Source: Apostichopus japonicus
Lineage: Eukaryota; Echinodermata; Holothuroidea; Aspidochirotida; Stichopodidae
NCBI RefSeq assembly: GCF_037975245.1
Contig: NC_092570.1
Span: 8,369,001-8,433,000, forward strand
DNA: 64,000 nucleotides
Reading direction: 5' to 3'
Positions 40,001 to 53,300 of this stretch are shown piece by piece. Under the pieces are notes generated by a model, which saw only the letters and a program-made list of their open reading frames with translations, was not told the DNA's origin and searched no databases. A program made the position numbers and the translations under genes. Position 1 is the first letter of the stretch. Every line of letters begins with the position of its first letter.

Positions 40001-40260
40001 TTGGTTGGTTTCTAATCATAATATATAGCAACATACGTGGAAAGTGAAATTTTGTTCAATTTTAAACTAAAATTAAATGACAGACGCTGATATGAATTAG
40101 GTCGGCATGTGTTTTCGCCCAGTTGCCATGGAAACAAATCTAAATTAATTAAACAATTCGTGCTTCCGCCCGCCGATCTGGACACAATTATATATTAAAG
40201 GCCTTCAGTGTAATCAGAAACGCCCACAAAAAGGCTATACGGGCTAGATCAGCCCAAAAC
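37032..40260. other. Non-coding stretch
   Basis: Downstream of the small gene. No exon with splice support. Three near copies of the phrase AAAATATTTAGACATA occur at 39245-39300. Nothing else recognised. Confidence 0.45.
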
Positions 40261-40399
40261 ATGTATGTATGTATGCGTGTGTGTATGTGTGTATATATGT
40301 ATGTATGTATGTATGTGTGTATGTATGTATGTATGTATGTATGTATGTATGTATGTATGTATGTATATATGTATGTATGTATGTATGTATATATGTATG
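40261..40399. repeat. (GTAT)n microsatellite
   Basis: Tetranucleotide tract GTAT with GTGT and ATAT variants. Confidence 0.95.
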
Positions 40400-40986
40400 A
40401 ATTTCCTTCAAGAAATGGACTTATCATTCAACGTTTCCACAAGATAGTTTGTATTTGTAAATGAAATCAAATCTCCATATGCAATCTGAACTAAAAAAAA
40501 AAGGTCAATGCTTAAAATAACATTTGTGGGGAGTTTGCTACAACCCATGTATCAATAATATGATGGTCTTAAATGATATTGATAAATCGACAACTATTCA
40601 ATACTGTCCTTGACGATTCATCTAATTACCTCAGCATTGTCTTATAGTCTTTATCGCGGATGAAAAGAAGGGAAAAAAAGGAATGAAATAAACAATTTCA
40701 TCAAAAGCATCTTCATAATGTATATGTTTTTTCAAAAATGCATTTTGTAAGAAACGTCACATAAGAGATAGCACGTACGGACAACAGAAACCAGAAAATT
40801 TGATCCACCTCTCAACCCAACTCCCCCTTCATCGCGGTTGTAACCGTTCATGATAATGGCTGTGTTACGTCAAACGTAGCAGTGCATGGGAGTCCCTTCG
40901 AAATGGCGATACATTCTGAAATATGATCGCACAAGGGAGTTGTTATTTTGGGCTCATTGATCTCACTTTGGTGAGCGTTCTTCTGT

Positions 40987-41555
40987 GTACCGTATGGAAC
41001 GCCATGTTAACATTTTTTCAATAGTTCGAGATATCTTCATTTTAATTCGAGATATCTGCAATTGATTTCAGATATCTCCAATTCAATTAGATATATCAGA
41101 AATTGCATTTTCGATATCTTGAATTTTATTTAAGATATCTCAAATTGATTTTAAGTATATTTTAAGAATATATTAAAGATATCAAAAATGGTAACATTAT
41201 TTAAGATATCTCGAATTGAATTGGAGATATCCAAAAATTGAATTAGAGATATCAAGAGTTCGAATTAGAGATATCGAAAATTTAATTAGAGATATCAAGA
41301 ATTCGAATTAGAGACATCTCTTATTCTATTTTGGATATCTCGAATTCTATTCCCGATATCTCGAATTCAATTTGGGATATCTCTAAATCTTATTCTTGAT
41401 ATCTCGAATTCAATTTCTGATATCTCAATATGTTTAAATTATCGATATATGGATATTAATTAGAGATATCTGGAAATAAATTAGAGATATCTGGAAATGA
41501 ATTAGAGTTATCTGTGATTGTTGAATAAATGTTAAAATGGCGTTCCATAGTACCG
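40987..41555. mobile_element. Foldback element with GATATC-rich core and 6-bp target duplication
   Basis: The element spans 40993-41549. It begins TATGGAACGCCATGTTAACA, and its right end is the inverted counterpart (TGTTAAAATGGCGTTCCATA), about 29 of 33 bases alike. It is flanked by an exact hexamer GTACCG (40987-40992 and 41550-41555). The ~480-bp core consists of about twenty ~22-bp units, each centred on the self-complementary GATATC, with units in both orientations (TCGAGATATC, GATATCTCGA). There is no coding potential. It lies upstream of the TRPC-like gene. Confidence 0.8.
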
Positions 41556-42737
41556 TGCATCTGAACTGAAAAGAATAGATACAATAAATATGATCTTAGC
41601 TTAAAATGGCAGAGTATTAATACATATATGTTTTAAATCTGCCAAATATCTATCAATTTTTGTTATTGTCTCATGAAACCATAGACAAACAGGAGTCGAA
41701 ACTGATATAAACAAACATAAATTTTTCAAGACTTATCATTATAAATGTCGTGCGCCAGTGTCTCGTGTCGTTTTGGGATAATTGTGTTATGATGTGCAGA
41801 AGGAATCTGTTCGATCGACTAGAAGACCTGAATGTTACACAGTAGGTAGTTGTATGCATTCATGTGTCACGCTGTATAAGGAAAGATTTCTTAATTCTAC
41901 TCTCTACTGACCCGACAACTCACCCCTCAAGGTATATCGATATCATGCTCTCACGTCATTGGTGACGTAATTGGTGACGCCGAGTGTAACGTAGGAGTTA
42001 TAAACAGCTTCCTGGCATAGTATACCTAAATAAATAGGTACCGGTAGCCTATATGGCCACATACCTCAGATAAATAATTTTACAAGAGGTTATACTCATT
42101 TAATTTGCTGTATTGTTGGGAGATGGGGGTGCTTAGATGCACGAGGGAAATTTCAGAATGAGTATTGTTTGAATATGTTAATTAACCAATGCAACAAGGA
42201 TTTCCCTATGAAGAGGTTGAGATAAAGAAGGAGAAAAAAACACTTAAGGGAAAGTTAAGATATGTAGAAATTTTATCATATTTGTCTTGCATATAGACTT
42301 CCTACCTAAGGGATATCGAACAATCTTTTTATTTCTCAGAAAACAGTTATCGTACTAGTTATACCCTTGATTGTGTAAATGTAACCAAGCGTATAACCAC
42401 TGTAACCTGTGTAGATATTGAAGGCACCGTTAATCATGGTCACCTCAGACTTTGAAGGCCCGCATAGCTTTTGTGCGAACGCAGTAAGCTTGACACAAGG
42501 TTGTTGTACAACAATATCCCGTGAAGGTGCGTTAAATGCCAACTTGCCCAGCCGAGCAGAACCATCCTTTCGAACACCAGGACGTGTGTGAGTATCGTGT
42601 GTGTGTTACAGCTATGATGTCTGTGTGTATATCATCCTACAACTATTTGCCCATGTAAAGTCCGATACAGTGTAGTGGAAGAATTTAAAGGAACGTACAG
42701 AGATACACAGACGAAGAGGTGTACCTAATATCGCAAG
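41556..42737. other. Upstream region of the TRPC-like gene
   Basis: No coding frame. It likely contains the 5' untranslated region; transcription start and promoter elements are not assignable by eye. Confidence 0.4.
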
Positions 42738-43316
42738 ATGGGCCGCAAGATGGGCCGCAAGTTGCCTTGGAGGCGACGGGCATTTCGCGAGGATCACAAA
42801 GGCCATAAAAAAATCGACTTAGATAAGGTTGGAAGCTCCTCGTCTGACTCTGACGGCGAGAATGGACGACATGGTGACACACTTGACGAGGTCGAGACAA
42901 GTATGATGGAAAACACAAACATTGAGGCTGGTGACGTCAACGTTTCCGAGGAGGAAGATGAGGAGGGTGCCGACCCATTTGATGGAGGTAGTTTTCACAT
43001 CGGCGGACTAACAATAGATGACCAACCGACTGTAAAGACAGTCAAAGAGGCAGTCGTGATATCTGACATTGGTAAGTCGTGGGCCTTTGAATTTAATATA
43101 ATACAAGACTATATACAGGCCGCAGCAACTCAACTGAGACAACGGAAGGACGGGGAGGGGAGGGGGAGGGGGAGGGTGTAAAGGCGGAAGAGATCAGTAC
43201 ATTATTTTACTCGTAGTTATCAGATATGGTACGTCGCTACAATTTATAACGGTGTTGAACGAAGCTGTTTTTTTTTGTTGGCATATGTAATAATTTTAAC
43301 ATATATATATATATAT

Positions 43317-43354
<38 letters not shown>

Positions 43355-43407
43355 TATATATATATAAATATATATATATATTTATATATATATATATATT
43401 TATATAA

Positions 43408-43439
<32 letters not shown>

Positions 43440-43444
43440 ATTTA

Positions 43445-43528
<84 letters not shown>

Positions 43529-44339
43529 TATCACAGGATCCTGTACCATTTTTTTAACCAGAACGGTTGTCGGAACTTCTTCAGGATGGTTCTCCAATCG
43601 GTGATGGGCTTCTCATTGCTGTAAGCCTGAGATGTCCTCAAATCATCCAAACTATTTGTAATTTCATCGGAACAAAGGTAAGGATCTGTATATACTCTAT
43701 CGATTAGAAATCCCATTCCATCAACAGAGAGGACGAATCATTTCTCAGACTGATTATTGAAACACCTTCCGTGGCGTTTTCACATAATTTATGAGATTTA
43801 TTTAGGGCCATGCAGTTAGTTCGTATATCAGCCTCCAGCTCATCTCGGCGTCCCATTTTTTACAAAGATTTCCTAATCTCTTTTCTTCTTCTTTTTTTTT
43901 ACAAACGTTTGTATACTTTTTGTGAATAGGTTGTTGATGGATTAACTTTCTCTATTCATCATGTAGATACTGTGGTTCTGAACGGCAACGAACTACACTT
44001 AATTCATTAATTTTAATTAATGGCTGAATTACGACTGCGCAGGCTGCAGAAACATGTTTCAACTGATATATACTGTTTCAACAATTCACGATTTAACAAT
44101 AAAAAGACACTGATTTTACTTATACACTACACTTCCATCTTCATTAAAACCCATAAATAATATAATGATTCCTTTGTTATTATCATAGTCTACCGTATAT
44201 TTTTTTATTTTGCATATTTTTAAAGGATCCATCAGAGAGTCATAACATAATCAACGGATTTGCTTCTGGACACGAGTTCCTCGCATCCACCACAGCGCTG
44301 CAACTAGCAGCCAAGGAAAATGACTTCGACACGATTAAG
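42738..44339 (+). CDS. TRPC-like exons 1-3: acidic N-tail and ankyrin-type repeats
   Basis: Exon 1 encodes a basic start followed by a Ser/Asp/Glu-rich region ([20 protein letters not shown]) that is unusual for TRPC and probably unfolded. Exon 2 starts at 43562 after TTTTTTTAACCAG. An AG at 43536 was rejected because it gives an out-of-frame exon with a stop. Exon 2 ([10 protein letters not shown]...GDGLLIAV) resembles the TRPC repeat with a VGDALLxAI core. Exon 3 ([18 protein letters not shown]) and the first residues of exon 4 ([10 protein letters not shown]) match the last TRPC ankyrin repeat (TPIxLAAxxNxxEIIKxLV). One repeat fewer than the usual four seems to be present. The intron between exons 1 and 2 contains an (AT)n array. 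Confidence 0.85.
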
Positions 44340-47300
44340 GTATGAATGCAGGTTATGGTACAACTACAGGCACCTTTTATTGAATTTATTAATTTTTTAT
44401 AATTTAACAATTTATTTCTGACAGAGAATTGGGGTGGGTGGTAATGAGGGCAGGTCTGTTTACGTGATAGGTCGGCTTGGGAACCGTGATGTCTTGGAAA
44501 AATGTTCCTATAAAAGTTTCGATTTTGTATACAACGATTTAACCCCTTAAAAAGATACACTCTCCATTCCGCCCGACCCCCCCCCACACCCCACCGCCTC
44601 GCCCGCCCGCTCCAACTTGAGCAGCTCAGCTTATTTTTCTGTTCGTCTCGTTGCATCAAGAGTTGGGTGTTTTCATTTATCTGCATACTACCTCGGCAAA
44701 ATCTTGATGCAGCCTGTATACACTCTAAATACACTTATGATATACAACTCTTCATAAAGAATTCGAATCGAAGTCATTATGTTTCCAAATCTAATAAAGT
44801 TGGGAAAATTTTACTCTTGGGAAGTAAACAGTTATCGATAGATCTGCCTCTAATCTGGTCAGATGAGACAAGATGCCGTCAAGAAAAGTGGACAAATCAT
44901 TTCTCGAGGGTTTATTGCGAAGATAACTTGCCATGTACGTGATTCATATAATTCTACTAGTAAATCAAATCTGTCGGCCATATTGGGTTCCATCTGCACG
45001 TAGTTGCTCTAATTCATAATAAACTACACGCCTTTTGCTAAGTGAGACTCGGGGGTATTGCTGCAAATAATCGGCCAGCCTTTACGATATCTATGGATTT
45101 CGTTTATGCGAATCCTCGTGTATTCAAGATACAGTCAGTATTTCATCAAATACGAGGATCTCATCAAAACAAAAAGCCTGCCACACGAATTTGCTGCTTA
45201 CTACGGAAGCTTAAAAGTGCTATCAACATAAGTTGCCAATGTTCAATTTTTTACTTCATTTCAACTGAGCAATCCAACAATTTTCTGATTTTTGATAAGA
45301 TATTATCTAGTTATCTAACCAATTTACTGAAATTGTTGACTTATTGGGGCAAAGTATTACTTATGTTGATGGTATTTTTAAGCTTCCGTAGCTTACCGAT
45401 CATCCTCAGAACTCACAAACCGGCGATATTGAATTTCTGACTTTATAGCGCAGAAACAATCGTTCTCCTGAGATGGAATGGTGTGGGAGGGGGTGGGGCG
45501 TTGGGGCGTTGGGGAGACGGGACAAGGGGTGAGGGGAAAGTAGTTATTAATGTGGTACAGGTCCTTCCTCTACCATTCAAAAACTTCTGGCTCGATTCCC
45601 CTACTAATATCGTCTTATTCCCTGTTTTTTTTTTCTCTGCTTTTATTTTCATTCCTTTCTCAGATTTTGATCCGACATGGCGCGATGCTACCGGACTTAA
45701 AGTCATGTTTACATGTTCCAGGGGTCAAGGGTGACAAGCTCCTGGAATGTTTTTCATTTCTTCAATACGTAAAGGCAATTGTCAGTCCTTCACTGATCAT
45801 CCTGACCGAGACGAACCCGGTGGGTCGGGCATTCCGACTCGCAGTTGACTTAAGCAGATACAGCGAGACAGGAAACCTTAAACGAACACTGCAGAGTCAC
45901 CCGAGGTAAGCTCGCTTGTAGGTCATGTATTAGTTACCTTAATGGGTTTATGGAGGAAGCTGGCGTGTGGGTCATGAAAGCAGTTACCTTAATGGGTTTA
46001 TGGAGGAAGCTGGCTTGTAGGTCATGAAGTCGTCACCTTAATGGGTTTATGGAGAAAGCTGGCGTGTGGGTTATGAAGCAGTTACCTTAATGGGTTTATG
46101 AAGAAAGCTGGCTTGTGGGTCATGAATTAGTTACCATAATGGGTTTATGGAGAAAGCTAACGTGTGGATCATGAAGCAGTTACCTTAATCGGTTTATGAA
46201 GAAAGCTGGATTGTGGGTCATGAATTAGTTACCTTAATGGGTTTATGGAGGAAGCTGGCTTGTGGGTCATGAAGCAGTTACCTTAATGGGTTTATGGAGG
46301 AAGCTGGCTTGTGGGTCATGAAGCAGTTACTTTAATGGGTTTATGGAGGAAGCTGGCTTGTAGGTCATGAAGTCGTCACCTTAATGGGTTTATGGAGAAA
46401 GCTGGCGTGTGGGTCATGAAACAGTTACCTTAATGGGTTTATGGAGGAAGCTGGCGTGTGGGTCATGAAGCAGTTACCTTAATGGGTTTATGAAGGAAGC
46501 TGGCTTGTGGGTCATGAAAGCAGTTATACCTTAATGGGTTTATGGAGAAAGCTGGATTGTAGGTCATGAAACAGTTACCTTAATGGGTTTATGGAGGAAG
46601 CTGGCGTGTGGGTCATGAAGCAGTTACCTTAATGGGTTTATGAAGGAAGATGGCTTGTGGGTCATGAGGCAGTTACTTAAATGGGTTTATGGAGAAAGCT
46701 GGCTTGTCGATCATAAAGCAGTTAATGGGTTTATGAAAAAAGCTGGCTTGTGGGTCATGAAGTAGTAATTTGAATGGGGTTTTGGAGAAAGCTGGCTTGC
46801 GGGTTATGAAGTAGTAATTTTAATGTTTTTTGGGGGAGAAAGCTGGCTTGTGGGTGGGTCATGAAGCAGTTACCTTAATGAGTTTATGGAGAAAGCTTAC
46901 GTGTGGGTCGTGAATTAGTTACCTTAATGGGTTTATGGAGAAAGTACGTGTTCAGGTAACTTGCGACTGGTTTACAATGGGAAACATCAACTAATGTAGT
47001 AAAGTCATTGCTAACAAAGGTGGGCTGCAGGGGGAAGTGGGGCTAGGTGGGAAGTGGGGAGACTGGGGAGGAATGGAATGATGGGCCTGACAAAGTGCTT
47101 CTTAGCTTCTCCTTTATTGCCCATCTTCTCAGATTGAAGGAAAACGTTTTTTTTTCCCACAAACTTCACAGCTTCACCAAACAAATTGATGAAGTAATTG
47201 ACACAACAGAAGATTTACTGTGTAATTTGCTGGACCAATGCAAGAGTAAGAGAGAAATTGAAGTATTTCTAGCAATTTCAGCAACTCCCAAATGTTTCCA

Positions 47301-50300
47301 AAATGCTAAAAGACGACAACCGAAAATCAAGAAACACCATAATGGTGGATCCGCCTTACCAGTAGGTTTGGAGCAGGCAATATCGCTTACATTCAAAAAG
47401 GTAAGACTATATATATATACTGTAGCGGCTTACTTAACAATGACTTTATATTTTGATGAAGGGTATATAAGTATTGCACAGTTGTGATTGATATATTGAT
47501 GTAGAAAGTATCATTAATAACGAACGTAGTTCAAGACGGTCCAAGGTGTTCTCATCACCCCCCCCCCCCCATTCCCTTCCTCAACACACACTCTGTTGAA
47601 TCTAATCTTTAGACGACCCGCTACTGACTTGCTGTGATGTTATGCGTCCAACCTGCCTACGTTGGATGATGACGTCAAAGCAATTCAATGAGAAATTCAA
47701 ACCACTGTTACCATCAGATAAGATTCCAAGGCTGTTATTCATCTGATTTCGAAATCAATTTGACCATCCCCCTCCCCCTCTCCCCTGTTTCACCCGACAT
47801 GCAGTTCCTTCTACCCATTTTGTTTTTACCTTTCTGTTGTTATTTTCATATAGTTTGTAGCGCATCCGTTTTCCCAAATGGCTGTAACAGAACGGATCTT
47901 TCATGGTCCTATAGCCTGGGACGAGATGGGACCTATGAGGTTCTTATTCCTGTCCTTAATGGTGATTATGTTCACCCCCTTCCTTTGCCTTTCATACTCT
48001 CTCTGTCCAGTCAAGAAGTTGGTTCAGTTTATGGAAACACCGTGAGTAACAATACTTTTCTTGTAAATAAAAATCGCATTTCGCTCTTTTTCCTATATTT
48101 GTTTGTAATTGCTTTAGGCATGTGGTTGGCTTTAGCTGTTAGCTTTGCTCGGGGTGGCGATGTTATAGTTTTTTATCAGGTCCAATCATTCCAACAATAT
48201 CAAATATTGAGAATGTATAAACAAGAGATATTATCTTACAGACTATATACCACTTTCGAAATGCTTATTAGGTTGTTGCCTTATTTCATGATTTCGAAAA
48301 GAGTTAATAATAGCGTAGTGGCATAATGCGTACCTACCTACCATACCACTCTGAGCATGCGTAGACCTAATTTAATTTTGAACCTTTTGATCGTCTGCAT
48401 CTGCATCATCCCATCTTCTCTGTTTCTCTCTCCATCGTCTCTCACCCCCTCTCACCCCCCCCCCCCTCCCACTCTCTATTACAGCTACGTGCGGATCCTC
48501 AACTCGTTCTCATCGCACTTGTTGTTCCTACTCTTCCTGTTACTTACGGCTGTGAATGTTTCATATACAAATACAGAGTGCCCGGACATAGGCGTGGATT
48601 ATCCAGAAGGCTTCACTTGCTCCGAGGTGAACACGCTCTATTGGCCCATCTACGGGAGGATGTATATCATTCTAGTAATAACCGCAGGTATGTAGATATA
48701 TAAAGCAAGCAATCTACAGATAGAAGAGTTCAGTATGGAACGCGAAAAGGGCAAACTTATTTCGTTGCTAAGTTTAACGTAAGTTTAGACAACGAAGTAA
48801 GTTTAGACAACGGAATTTTAGACATCAACGTGAGTTTGAGCAACAGCATGGTAACACAGCAGCAACAACTTAAGTTAAGACAACAAAAAACTTAGTTTTC
48901 GCGTTCCATAGTTCAGTAGAATAAGAGGATTGGGATTGGGTACTGTCTGAGCAGTTAGGTAACACTGACTAAGGTACACAAGCTTGGGGTTGGGACTAGA
49001 GACAGGCTTACAGGGACTTCCACATTGAACTCAGGATTTGGTCCTGTCTGAGCAGTAAGTAACAATGACTCATTTTGATAAATACTCCATACTTAGTGAT
49101 AAACAACATGGGTTTCGTCGCGGGAGATCATGTGAAACGCAGTTAGCCGGACTTGTAGATGACTTAACTCAAATACTGGAAAATCGAGGTCATGTAGATC
49201 TCTGTATTATGGATTTTAGCAAAGCATTTGATGTAGTTCCTCACAGACGCCTTCTGATGAAACTTGAACATCTTGGCATCAGACACAATACCAACAGGTG
49301 GATTGAGGATTTTCTATCCAACAGAACTCAAAATGTCATTATTGACGGGGAGTCATCAACAAGTTCTCCTGTATTTTCCGGAGTCCCACAGGGAACAGTT
49401 TTGGGTCCCCTGCTGTTCCTAGTCTACATAAACAACCTACCCGACTGTGTCGCTTCTGATGTAAGAATGTTTGCAGATGATTTAATTCTGTACCGACAAA
49501 TAAATTCCCATAGTGATTGTGACAATCTTCAAAAAGACATAAATTCACTCTGTAACTGGGAGACAGCATGGCAGATGAGATTCAACAAATCAAAATGCTT
49601 CATTATGCGGATGACTCACAAGAAGAATATTCCAAATCATGAGTACTCAATGGGCGACTCCATCCTTCAAGAGGTTAAACACCATCCCTACCTTGGAGTC
49701 GAACTTTCAAGTGATCTTACCTGGTCAAAACACATCAACCAGTCGGTAAACAGTGCCAATAAAATCCTTGGTCTTATCAAACGTAATTTTTGGAATTGTG
49801 CATCATCGGCAAGAGAAACAGCTTATAAAGCTCTTGTTAGACCCAAACTGGAATATGCCAGTGTAATCTGGGACCCTCATCAGCAAATCCACACAGAATC
49901 CTTGGAAAAAGTTCAACGACGGGCTGCCAGGTTCGTCAAAAATGAGTATAGTCGCTTTAGTAGTGTCACAGACATGTTAAAAGATCTCAACTGGGATACT
50001 CTTGAAAACAGAAGATTCAAAGCACGACTTGTTACCATATATAAAGAGACTCATGGCCTAATCCCAAGCAACATAAATAACCTTCTTGAAGACAAAGACA
50101 AACCAACCACACGTCAATCTCACAGTTTGAATTATAAAATTCCTCAAGCTCAAAAGAACTGTTATAAATATTCGCTTTATCCTCGCACCATTCCTCAGTG
50201 GAACGCACTCCCACCTGATCTAAAATCAGCACCAAACACCGCCTCCTTCAAGTTCATGCTGGGAAGTCAGCAGCACCATTAGCAAACTTGAAGGACTGCA

Positions 50301-53300
50301 TGTCAACAGCCACATCAGGGGCGATTTGTGCAGTATTACACCAAGACCAAGACCAAGATGAGTAAGGTACACTAGATTGGGTTTTGGACTAGAGACATGC
50401 TTACAGGTATGTACTCTCCCGCAGCGTACAATCTCTTGAAGAAGCCTCTAGGGGTAAAGGCTTCCAAACACCAGCACAAGAAGTTGTTACAAAATTGAGA
50501 TGTATACGAATGCAAGTAGAGAGAGAGAGAGAGGTGGAGTTAATTCGCATTCACTAACACTCAAACCTTTTACTAATTGGACCCAATCAGCGAAAATAAA
50601 AGATTGGTTAGTTGCTAGGTCTTATCAGAGTATTTCAAAAGTTGTCGGAAATATCGTGGTCTGATATCACTGTCACTTGGAGCGTTGTCGGGGGAACGTT
50701 GGAAATATTTTCAATGTTTCTGCCAATTTGGATTGCGGATTGTAAGTTGAAACTAATCAGAAGACACCCCCTATATATACCCTTAGATCACTCCCCTCAG
50801 TACCTTCGCCAAGATGGAAATCGGTCAATATTCTCCTTCACCACCCCCCCCCCCCCTCTCTCCAAATGTTGACCCTGGCAACGGATCTGAGTTGAGATAT
50901 CCTGTGTCGTAAACCTATACCTCGTTTTAATTATCATTTCTGTAGGACAAGTTATGTGGACCGTCGCCAGTATTTATAAGATGGGCGCCAAGTCATTCTT
51001 CGGAAAGTCATGGAGTTGGATAAATTTGACTCAAACGTGTCTATACGCTGCATCACTTGCAGCTTACTTCGTGTCTTTGGTACAGGTTAGTATGTACATG
51101 TATGTAGTCACCTATGAGTACAGAGCATTGTCAACCATATTTGAAACAACTAATAAAACAGGAACGTATAAGTTAATTGAAATGAGTCACTCTTTAACGT
51201 CAGCAATGACGTAGATCATTGTATATATACCTAATTATAATCCTTGAATTTGAATAGAGAGATCGTGAAATAGAAATTAAGAAAAAAAGACTTGTGAAGG
51301 TCAATTATAATATCTTTGTCATTAAAGGAATTGAAAAATATATGGTTTCCTAATTTTCTAAATATTTTAACTACTTATTGTTGTGAAATGAAAGATCAAA
51401 GAGAAAAAACGCCGCTCCACGACTACCACGAAAGGAGGCGCACTTTACATATTTCTTTTATCTCCCGACAGGTCGACGTATATTCGTCCATAACGGATGG
51501 AGGCACTGAGGTTGTTACAGTGTAAGTCACCGAATGGTATTAAGTTATATTCTTCATCTGTATGAAAGGATGAACTATGTCGACTCAACCCCCCCCCCAT
51601 CCCCAGCCCATCCCACTCCTTTTCTCTTACAGAGTCATTTTGGGGCAACATCTTAAAAATCCGAAGACTCCATTTTCTAACTTCATGATACGAATCAATA
51701 TTTTTTTTGTTCCAGATTCCCTATAATGTTGTTCACAATGCCATTTTGTCGCAACATGGTTACCAACTAAGGATCTCTGTATATGATTGTTTTCAATATC
51801 ATTACATATAACAGGTTGCAACATGCTGACCACCCAAACGCCCCCCCACCCCATCCCGGCCCCAAACCCTACTTTTGATTCAGATTCAACTCTGTACCTT
51901 CCCAACGATTTTACCTTTCTAGAGCTGACCATTTGCAAAAGTGAATGTATCTGCTATACTTGTTTACTTTATGTGGAATTAAATGAGCATGAGATTAATC
52001 AGCTTAATCCATTACAATGAATGCGGCTAATCAATATGAATCGTCTTTTCTTTCCAGGAATCGAAAGCCGGCTAACCATACCGTTTATTTTAGTGTTAAT
52101 GGTACACTGTACCAACCATCACGGGCCGAATGGAGTACATTCGAAACCCAAATTTGGGCTGAAGTTACTTTTTCTGGTAAAACATTTGTTAATTTGAAAT
52201 ATTTCATTCATTGATTAGTCCTAATGATGAGATACATAGCGCAGAAGTATTGACCTCAACATTCGTGACTTTGAAATTAACACGTATTGTGTGATATTAC
52301 CATAAATGTGTATAAAGTTAGAAGTATTGTTCAGGTCCGTACGCAGGATTTTCTTTGGGGTGGTCAAGGTGGTGCGCTTTCTGAAGATATGGACCTTTTA
52401 TTGAGCACCATACTATAGGTGTCGAGTTTGTATAATTAAGGATGCCTAGATATATATATATACAAATGGTGCTATAATCTGCAACCATATCAATTTGTTT
52501 TGCTACATTTGACGCAGTTACTGTTAACGTTCCCCCCCCCCCAGCAGGAGAGAACATGTCCTACCCCCCACCTAACCCCCACGGACTCGTAGTTGACATG
52601 GACTCAACATTTCAGCATGATTTCTCTCTAGGCATAATCCAATTTACTAAGTGTCTATTCCTAAGAACAGATTAAAGTGGGGGAAGGTGAGTTAAGTCGG
52701 TTGCGCAACTCTATTAAGATGTTATCCGCACAATGACGTCACCACAGTCAAAGTTCCTCAAGGTTGATCGCTCACAGTTACCACACATATTCCATATCTT
52801 CTATGGATGCTGTACGCAGACATGTGCACGGTTGCGGTATTTATAGACTCGTCTCGATCAAACAAACATGTAAGAGATTAGAAAAATGATATGTTTTAAA
52901 GGTTTCGACAAAATCACTTGTTACGTAAAAAAGGTGTCGTATATCCCACCTTTTTTCTTCTTTTTTCTCAACTTCACAGTGGCCAATATCCTGACTGTAC
53001 AAAGACTGTTGCATATCTGCATATACTTCGAGAGTGTTGGCTCGTTAATTATCTCAATGGGTCGTATGCTATCTAATGTGTTCAAGTTCGCCGTGGTGGG
53101 AGCTTTAATCGTATTTTCTTTTGCTCTGGGGTTTGCCCAGCTCATGGCTCCTTACTCTGACTTGGGGAGCTGTGAAGATGACGATTTCCACGTGGATCAC
53201 TGCGGAAATGCCGAAATGTTTGAAAGGTTTAACAGTCTTCTGATATAATACGTTTTAACCCGAAAATCCACCAGGGTTATTACGTCACAACTTTCCCCTT

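Noticed and set aside
43537..43677. Alternative TRPC-like exon 2 start at 43537 after TCACAG
   Set aside because: That start puts the exon out of phase with exon 1 and gives an in-frame stop; the AG at 43561 gives the family-like frame.
45042..45440. 132-codon open frame in TRPC-like intron 3
   Set aside because: No splice borders, no recognisable domain, and composition drifts to low complexity; TRPC exons 3 and 4 already join in phase without it.
45901..46965. CRISPR-like regular repeat array
   Set aside because: Units are contiguous with no unique spacers, in a eukaryotic intron; it is a minisatellite.
52336..52560. Possible hAT element (CGTACGCAGGATTTT start, C-run near the end)
   Set aside because: No matching right terminus or 8-bp duplication was found.
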